From assembly GCF_902705885.1 (NCBI RefSeq), contig NZ_CACSIP010000026.1:1-64000 (forward strand): 64,000 bases of DNA, in the 5' to 3' direction. The stretch's first letter is position 1. Each line of letters opens with the position of its first letter. The translations under genes were made by a program, and so were the position numbers. Below are positions 60,020 to 64,000 of this stretch, piece after piece. The stretch is from Mycolicibacterium austroafricanum (lineage in GTDB: Bacteria; Actinomycetota; Actinomycetes; Mycobacteriales; Mycobacteriaceae). The notes beneath the pieces are model-generated. The model searched no databases, was not told the origin of the DNA, and saw only the letters and a list, made by a program, of their open reading frames with translations.

Positions 60020-60147
60020 GTCCGATCTCCTGCCGGCATGTCGGCGGGGCCTGGTGAGCGGGTGCGCGTCGCAACATCCATCAGTTCTCAAACCTACCCA
60101 GGACGGCGGGGGATGAATCACCCGAGCGCACGCGCTATCGTGCCGAC

Positions 60148-60960
60148 GTGACCTCCGGCGGTGCGACACGCGACCATGGCGACCCGGGAGACGCGCCGAC
60201 CGTGCCGCCCCCGCTGACCGATCCGGTCAACACGATCCGGCCGTCGGCCGCCGAGGAGGCCCGCACCATCGCCGCGTCGACGAACACCGGCACGCTGGCG
60301 TCACTGACGGCCGACGGTGATCCGTGGGCGTCGTTCGTCACCTACGGTCTGCTCGGCGGTGCGCCGGTGCTGTGCGTGTCCAACCTCGCCGAGCACGGCC
60401 GCAACCTGGCCGGTGACCCGCGGGCCAGCATCGCGATCGTCGCTCCCGGCACTCAGTCCGATCCACTGGCCACCGGCCGGATCACGCTGGCCGGGCACGT
60501 CACCGCACCCGAGGGCGACGAGCGCGCCGCCGCGCGTGCGGCGCATCTGTCCGCGGTGGACGCCGCCAAGTACTACATCGACTACACCGACTTCTCGTTG
60601 TGGGTGTTGCGGGTGGCCCGGGTGCGGTGGGTCGGCGGCTACGGCCGCATGGACTCGACCAGCGGGCAGGATTACTCCGCCGCACAGCCCGACCCGGTGA
60701 CACCTCTGTCGGCCGGCGCCGTGAGCCACCTCAACGACGATCACGCCGACGCGCTCGCCGCGATGGCCCGCACGCTCGGTGGGTACCCCGACACCACCGC
60801 CGCGGTGTGCACCGGGCTGGACCGCTACGGCCTCGATCTTCGGCTGACCACCGATCGCGGAATGGCCTACACCCGCATCGGGTACGCCGAGCCGATCGAC
60901 TCGATAGACGAATTACGGCCGGCGACAGTCGAACTGACGCGACGGGCACGCCAGAGCTGA
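60148..60960 (+). CDS. HugZ-like split-barrel protein with DUF2470 domain
   Basis: A 270-residue protein. The first domain (AARTIAAST-type start EEARTIAASTNTGTLASL, GDPWASFVTYGLLGGAPVL, RVRWVGGYGRM) is a flavin/heme split barrel as in HugZ. The C-terminal part (SHLNDDHADALAAMARTLGG) is DUF2470, which has a His pattern. HugZ relatives bind or degrade heme. GTG 60148 is the start. A polar N-terminal tail of about 30 residues precedes the domain. It is divergent from mak with 128 bp between them. Confidence 0.83.
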   Translation: MTSGGATRDHGDPGDAPTVPPPLTDPVNTIRPSAAEEARTIAASTNTGTLASLTADGDPWASFVTYGLLGGAPVLCVSNLAEHGRNLAGDPRASIAIVAPGTQSDPLATGRITLAGHVTAPEGDERAAARAAHLSAVDAAKYYIDYTDFSLWVLRVARVRWVGGYGRMDSTSGQDYSAAQPDPVTPLSAGAVSHLNDDHADALAAMARTLGGYPDTTAAVCTGLDRYGLDLRLTTDRGMAYTRIGYAEPIDSIDELRPATVELTRRARQS

Positions 60961-60992
60961 GCGGCCCGCATGCGTGCAATACCATCGCGGGT

Positions 60993-61568
60993 ATGGCTGA
61001 GCAGCAGCGACCTGACACCTGGCAGGCGGCATTCGACCTGATCCGCACCCGGGGCCACGAACGTCGTGACGAGCCGTTCCGGCTGGCCAGCGGCCAGCTC
61101 AGCCACGACTACATCGACGGCAAGTACGCCGTGGACACCGGCGAGCGGCTCACCATCGTGTCCAGGGCGGTCGCAGATCTGGCCGCGCTCAACGGGATCG
61201 TGTTCGATGCGGTCGGCGGCCTGACGATGGGCGCCGACCCGCTGGCGCACGGCGTCGCCATGGTGACCGGCAAAGCGTGGTTCTCGGTGCGCAAGGAACA
61301 GAAGTCACGCGGACGCGAGCAGTGGATCGAGGGCACCCGACTGCAAACCGGCACCAGGGTGCTGCTCGTCGACGACGTCATCAGCACCGGCGGATCCACC
61401 GAGATCGCGCTGGAGCGGGTGACGGCGGTCGGCGCCGTGCCGGTCGGCGTCATCCCGATGGTCGACCGGGGCGACGTGGCGGCCCGCCGGTTCGCGCAAC
61501 ACGGCGTGCCGTTCTTCGCGCTGGTCAGCTACCGCGATCTGGGTATCGAACCGGTCGCCGACGTGTGA
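60993..61568 (+). CDS. Orotate phosphoribosyltransferase-like protein
   Basis: A 191-residue type I phosphoribosyltransferase. The PRPP loop VLLVDDVISTGGSTEIALE is intact, as are a KYAVDTGERLTI segment, GGLTMGADPLAHG and the substrate hood FSVRKEQKSRGREQWIEG, which follow PyrE. It differs in sequence from the mycobacterial housekeeping PyrE as I recall it, so it is probably a second enzyme with another base as substrate. It starts 32 bp after the HugZ-like gene. Its stop lies in a long hairpin. Confidence 0.8.
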   Translation: MAEQQRPDTWQAAFDLIRTRGHERRDEPFRLASGQLSHDYIDGKYAVDTGERLTIVSRAVADLAALNGIVFDAVGGLTMGADPLAHGVAMVTGKAWFSVRKEQKSRGREQWIEGTRLQTGTRVLLVDDVISTGGSTEIALERVTAVGAVPVGVIPMVDRGDVAARRFAQHGVPFFALVSYRDLGIEPVADV

Positions 61569-61616
61569 ATCGGGCGCGCCCACGCACCCACACCGTCGCG
61601 TTGCGCGCCCGATTCA
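61566..61616. terminator. 14-bp perfect inverted repeat containing both stop codons
   Basis: TGAATCGGGCGCGC (61566-61579) and GCGCGCCCGATTCA (61603-61616) are exact complements with a 23-nt loop. The first arm begins with the TGA of the phosphoribosyltransferase gene. The second ends with the complement of the TGA of the convergent ABC gene. It fills the whole gap. There is no T tract; it likely ends both transcripts as a symmetric hairpin. Confidence 0.75.
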
Positions 61617-62663
61617 GCGGGGGACGACCAGGACACCGCCCGGCTCGAGGCCCACGGTCACCGGGTCCCCGGCCGCGAACCTGCGCGCAGCCGGGCTGGC
61701 CATCTGGGCGTTGATCACCGAACCGTCGGCCAGTACCACGTTCACCCGGGAGATGGCGCCCAGAAAGGACACCGCGCTGACCGTCGCGGTGCCGGCGGCA
61801 TCGGCGGTGAGGGTGACCGTCTCGGGGCGCACCATGGCCAGCCCGTCCCCGGACGCGACCGAGCCCGCCAGCACGGGCACCGCCGCGCCGAGCAGGTGCG
61901 CGCGACCGCCGGAAACCCGGGCCGGCACTTTGTTGTTCAGCCCCACGAACTCCGCGACGAACGGCGTCGCGGGGTTGGCGTAGAGGTCGGCCGGGGCGGC
62001 GAGCTGTTCGAGCCGGCCCTGGCGCATCACCCCGACCCGGTCGGCGACGGCCAGCGCCTCCTCCTGATCGTGGGTGACGAACAGGGTGGTCGTGCCCACC
62101 TCGAGCTGGACCCGGCGGATCTGTTCGCGCAGCTGGGTACGGACCTTGGCGTCCAGGGCCGACAGCGGCTCGTCGAGCAGCAGGACCCGCGGTTGGATCG
62201 CCAGCGCCCGGGCCAGCGCCACCCGCTGCTGCTGGCCGCCGGAGAGCTCGGCGGCGTACTTGCCGGTGTGGGCGGTCAAGCCGACCAGATCCAGCATGTC
62301 GGATGCCCGGGCAAGCCTGTCGCGCTTGGTTTTCCCGCGCATCTTCAGGCCGAAGGCGACGTTGTCGAGCACGGTCAGGTGCGGGAACAGGCTGTAGGCC
62401 TGGAACACCATCCCCATGTCCCGCTTGTTGGCGGGCACCCTGCCGAGGTCGACCCCGCCGACCGACACCGTGCCCGACGTCGCCTCGTCCAGGCCCGCAA
62501 GAATCCGCAGCGCGGTGGTCTTGCCGCAGCCCGAGGGGCCCAGCAGCACCACCAGTTCCCCGGGCTCGATGTGCAGCGTCAGGCCGTCGAGGGCTCTGGC
62601 GCTGCCGTACGCCCGGGTGAGTTCGGTCAGCTCGACGGCCACCGCAGAATCGTGCCGGCTCAT
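61614..62663 (-). CDS. ABC importer ATP-binding protein (PotA/FbpC type)
   Basis: A 349-residue ATPase. Walker A GPSGCGKTT, the Q loop MVFQAYSLFPHLTV, signature LSGGQQQRVALARAL, Walker B VLLLDEPLSALD and H loop FVTHDQEEA are in order. A C-terminal TOBE_2-type domain follows (ARVSGGRAHLLGA, VRPETVTLTADAAG). This layout serves polyamine, iron, phosphonate or sugar importers. Its start overlaps the upstream permease stop as ATGA. The binding protein that would show the substrate is outside the window. Confidence 0.93.
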   Translation of the reverse strand: MSRHDSAVAVELTELTRAYGSARALDGLTLHIEPGELVVLLGPSGCGKTTALRILAGLDEATSGTVSVGGVDLGRVPANKRDMGMVFQAYSLFPHLTVLDNVAFGLKMRGKTKRDRLARASDMLDLVGLTAHTGKYAAELSGGQQQRVALARALAIQPRVLLLDEPLSALDAKVRTQLREQIRRVQLEVGTTTLFVTHDQEEALAVADRVGVMRQGRLEQLAAPADLYANPATPFVAEFVGLNNKVPARVSGGRAHLLGAAVPVLAGSVASGDGLAMVRPETVTLTADAAGTATVSAVSFLGAISRVNVVLADGSVINAQMASPAARRFAAGDPVTVGLEPGGVLVVPR

Positions 62664-63454
62664 CCGGTTGCCCCCGGGATCACAGTGCTCTTGCTGCGCC
62701 GCCTGCGTTGTCCACGGGTCATCAGCGACAGCAGCAACAGCAGCGCGAACCCGAACAGCAGGGTGGCCAGCGACGCCGCGACCGACGTCGGACCGTCGCT
62801 CTTCCCGATCAGCACGATCTGCACCTGCAGGGTCTGATAACCGCTCAGCGACGCGATGGTGTACTCGCCCAGGACCACCGCGATGGAGATGAAGGCGGCG
62901 GACAGGATGCCCGGCCAGATGTTGGGCACCACCACCCGAACGATCGTCGACATCCAGCCCGCACCAAGGGATCTGGCGGCTTCCGCGAGTGTCTGCAGGT
63001 CGATCGCCGACAGGGCCGCATCGAGGGCGCGATAGGCGAACGGCAGCACGACGATCACGTAGACGAACGTCAACGTCAGTGCCGACTCACCGAGAAGGTA
63101 GGTCACCCACAGGTAGACGTTGCGCAGTCCGACGACGATCACCAGCGCCGGAATCGTCAACGGCAACAGACAGCAGAACTCGAGCAGTCCACTCATCCAC
63201 CGGGCCCGCAGCCGCACCCAGATCATCGTCGGCACCAAAAGCGCCAGCATCGCCGCCACCGTGAACACCGCGAGCAGCAACGACACCACGATCGCCTGGT
63301 AGAGGGCATCGTCGGTGACCAGGTTGGCCCACGCCTGCCAGGTCCGCCCGTCTCCGAGCAGCTTGCGGGTGGAGAAGTCGGCCATCGCGTACAGCGGGAA
63401 ACCGAAGAACAACCCGAAGACCACCCACAGCCCGGTCCGCACCGCCGTGTTCAT
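62660..63454 (-). CDS. ABC importer permease (second)
   Basis: A 264-residue permease with six helices. The EAA loop DLQTLAEAARSLGAGWMSTI (coupling to the ATPase) is clear between helices 4 and 5. The N-terminus begins MNTAVRTGLWVVFGLFFGFP. It overlaps both the other permease gene and the ATPase gene by ATGA, so the three are translated together. It resembles the PotC/PhnV class of permeases. Confidence 0.9.
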   Translation of the reverse strand: MNTAVRTGLWVVFGLFFGFPLYAMADFSTRKLLGDGRTWQAWANLVTDDALYQAIVVSLLLAVFTVAAMLALLVPTMIWVRLRARWMSGLLEFCCLLPLTIPALVIVVGLRNVYLWVTYLLGESALTLTFVYVIVVLPFAYRALDAALSAIDLQTLAEAARSLGAGWMSTIVRVVVPNIWPGILSAAFISIAVVLGEYTIASLSGYQTLQVQIVLIGKSDGPTSVAASLATLLFGFALLLLLSLMTRGQRRRRSKSTVIPGATG

Positions 63455-64000
63455 GACAGCCACCGCGCGCTGCGACGCACCAGCAGGTTGTAGGCGCCCA
63501 TGACCAGCGCCACCACCACGATCATCTCCAGCGCCAGCGCGTACGCGAAGCCCTCCTGTCCCAGTACCACCTCGCTGACCAGCGACGCGCGGATCAACAG
63601 CGGCACGATCGGGCTGCCCTGACTCACCAGCGCGGCAGCGGTCGCGTAGGCGGCGAAGGCGTTGGCGAACAACAACAACGCCGACCCGAGGAACGCCGGC
63701 GTCAGCAGCGGGATCGCCACCTCCCGCCAGTACGCCCATGTCGAGGCACCGAGGCTCACCGCCGCCTCGCGCCACTGCGCGCGCAGCCCTTCCAGCGCCG
63801 GGATGAAGACGATGACCATCAGCGGGATCTGGAAGTACGTGTAGACCAGGATCAGCCCGCCCAGGCCGTACAACCACCCGGAGCCGGCCATGTTCCAGCC
63901 GAAGAGTTGCTGCACCCACAGCGTCAGCACACCGTTGATTCCCGCAGTCGCCAGGAATGCGAACGCGAGGGCGACACCACCGAACTGGGCGAGCACGCTG
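63451..64000 (-). CDS. ABC importer permease (first), cut by the window edge
   Basis: At least 183 residues, with the 5' end beyond base 64000; the frame stays open to the edge. An EAA loop EGLRAQWREAAVSLGASTWA is present, followed by IPLLTPAFLGSALLLFANAF. The segment YGLGGLILVYTYFQIPLMV is typical of the PotB/PhnU class. A Met codon at 63996 is inside a helix run (SVLAQFGGVALAFAF) and is probably not the start. The gene forms an operon with the second permease and the ATPase. Confidence 0.9.
   Translation of the reverse strand, partial: SVLAQFGGVALAFAFLATAGINGVLTLWVQQLFGWNMAGSGWLYGLGGLILVYTYFQIPLMVIVFIPALEGLRAQWREAAVSLGASTWAYWREVAIPLLTPAFLGSALLLFANAFAAYATAAALVSQGSPIVPLLIRASLVSEVVLGQEGFAYALALEMIVVVALVMGAYNLLVRRSARWLS

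Overview
This window comes from a high-GC actinobacterium and is almost certainly a fast-growing Mycobacterium (Mycolicibacterium). Gene content and order follow mycobacterial chromosomes closely. The first half matches the M. tuberculosis block Rv3840-Rv3859c (LCP protein, bfrB, glpQ1, Rv3843c, superoxide dismutase, Rv3847, Rv3848, espR, Rv3850, hns, rraA, ethA/ethR, PHP protein, Rv3857c, gltD, gltB). A dinB3-type polymerase beside ethR is also the arrangement I recall from M. smegmatis. Homology statements are from memory of these families; no database search was run.

Layout. 1-6100: an LCP enzyme whose 5' end lies outside the window, iron-storage ferritin under IdeR-like boxes, a phosphodiesterase, a rhodanese, and a nickel superoxide dismutase with its maturation protease (sodX/sodN) where M. 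tuberculosis carries sodA. 6200-14280: a manganese riboswitch and GDT1-family transporter, then espR facing an inserted ImmA/IrrE-type metallopeptidase plus a 7-TM protein, a secreted repeat protein, a CopC/CopD pair, the membrane-anchored Hns and RraA. 14280-22100: ethA/ethR with its operator, dinB3, a large acidic secreted beta-propeller protein and a PHP phosphoesterase. 22100-32500: an ArsR/SulP operon, an F420-type oxidoreductase, a small Rv3857c-like gene and the gltB-gltD glutamate synthase operon with a 640-bp upstream region.

From about 32.5 kb the neighbours change to genes that in M. tuberculosis lie on the other side of oriC (Rv0127 and Rv0135c-Rv0142): a DNA glycosylase, a DUF427 protein, an epimerase and NTF2-like operon behind a KstR-type box, msrB-msrA, cyp138 with its TetR regulator, and maltokinase near the right end. 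Between them lie a glycosyltransferase/methyltransferase cluster that appears to share one operator with a TetR gene 3.9 kb away, gene remnants (a DUF222 fragment and a FadD fragment), an acyl-CoA dehydrogenase, an unassigned four-gene membrane/cupredoxin-like operon, pncA, a glycogen debranching enzyme and a three-gene ABC importer cut by the right edge.

Regulatory structure is unusually legible: IdeR-like boxes, a CRP-like site, a yybP-ykoY riboswitch, an EthR-type operator, paired TetR palindromes, a KstR-like box, a SigF-like promoter for dps, and several hairpins between convergent genes that contain both stop codons. Four tandem-repeat tracts were found: 26 bp at the rraA 3' end, 16 bp at the gltD 3' end, 26 bp x4 before an SDR gene, and an in-frame minisatellite in the secreted acidic protein. 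No tRNA, rRNA, CRISPR array, intact IS element or prophage was seen.
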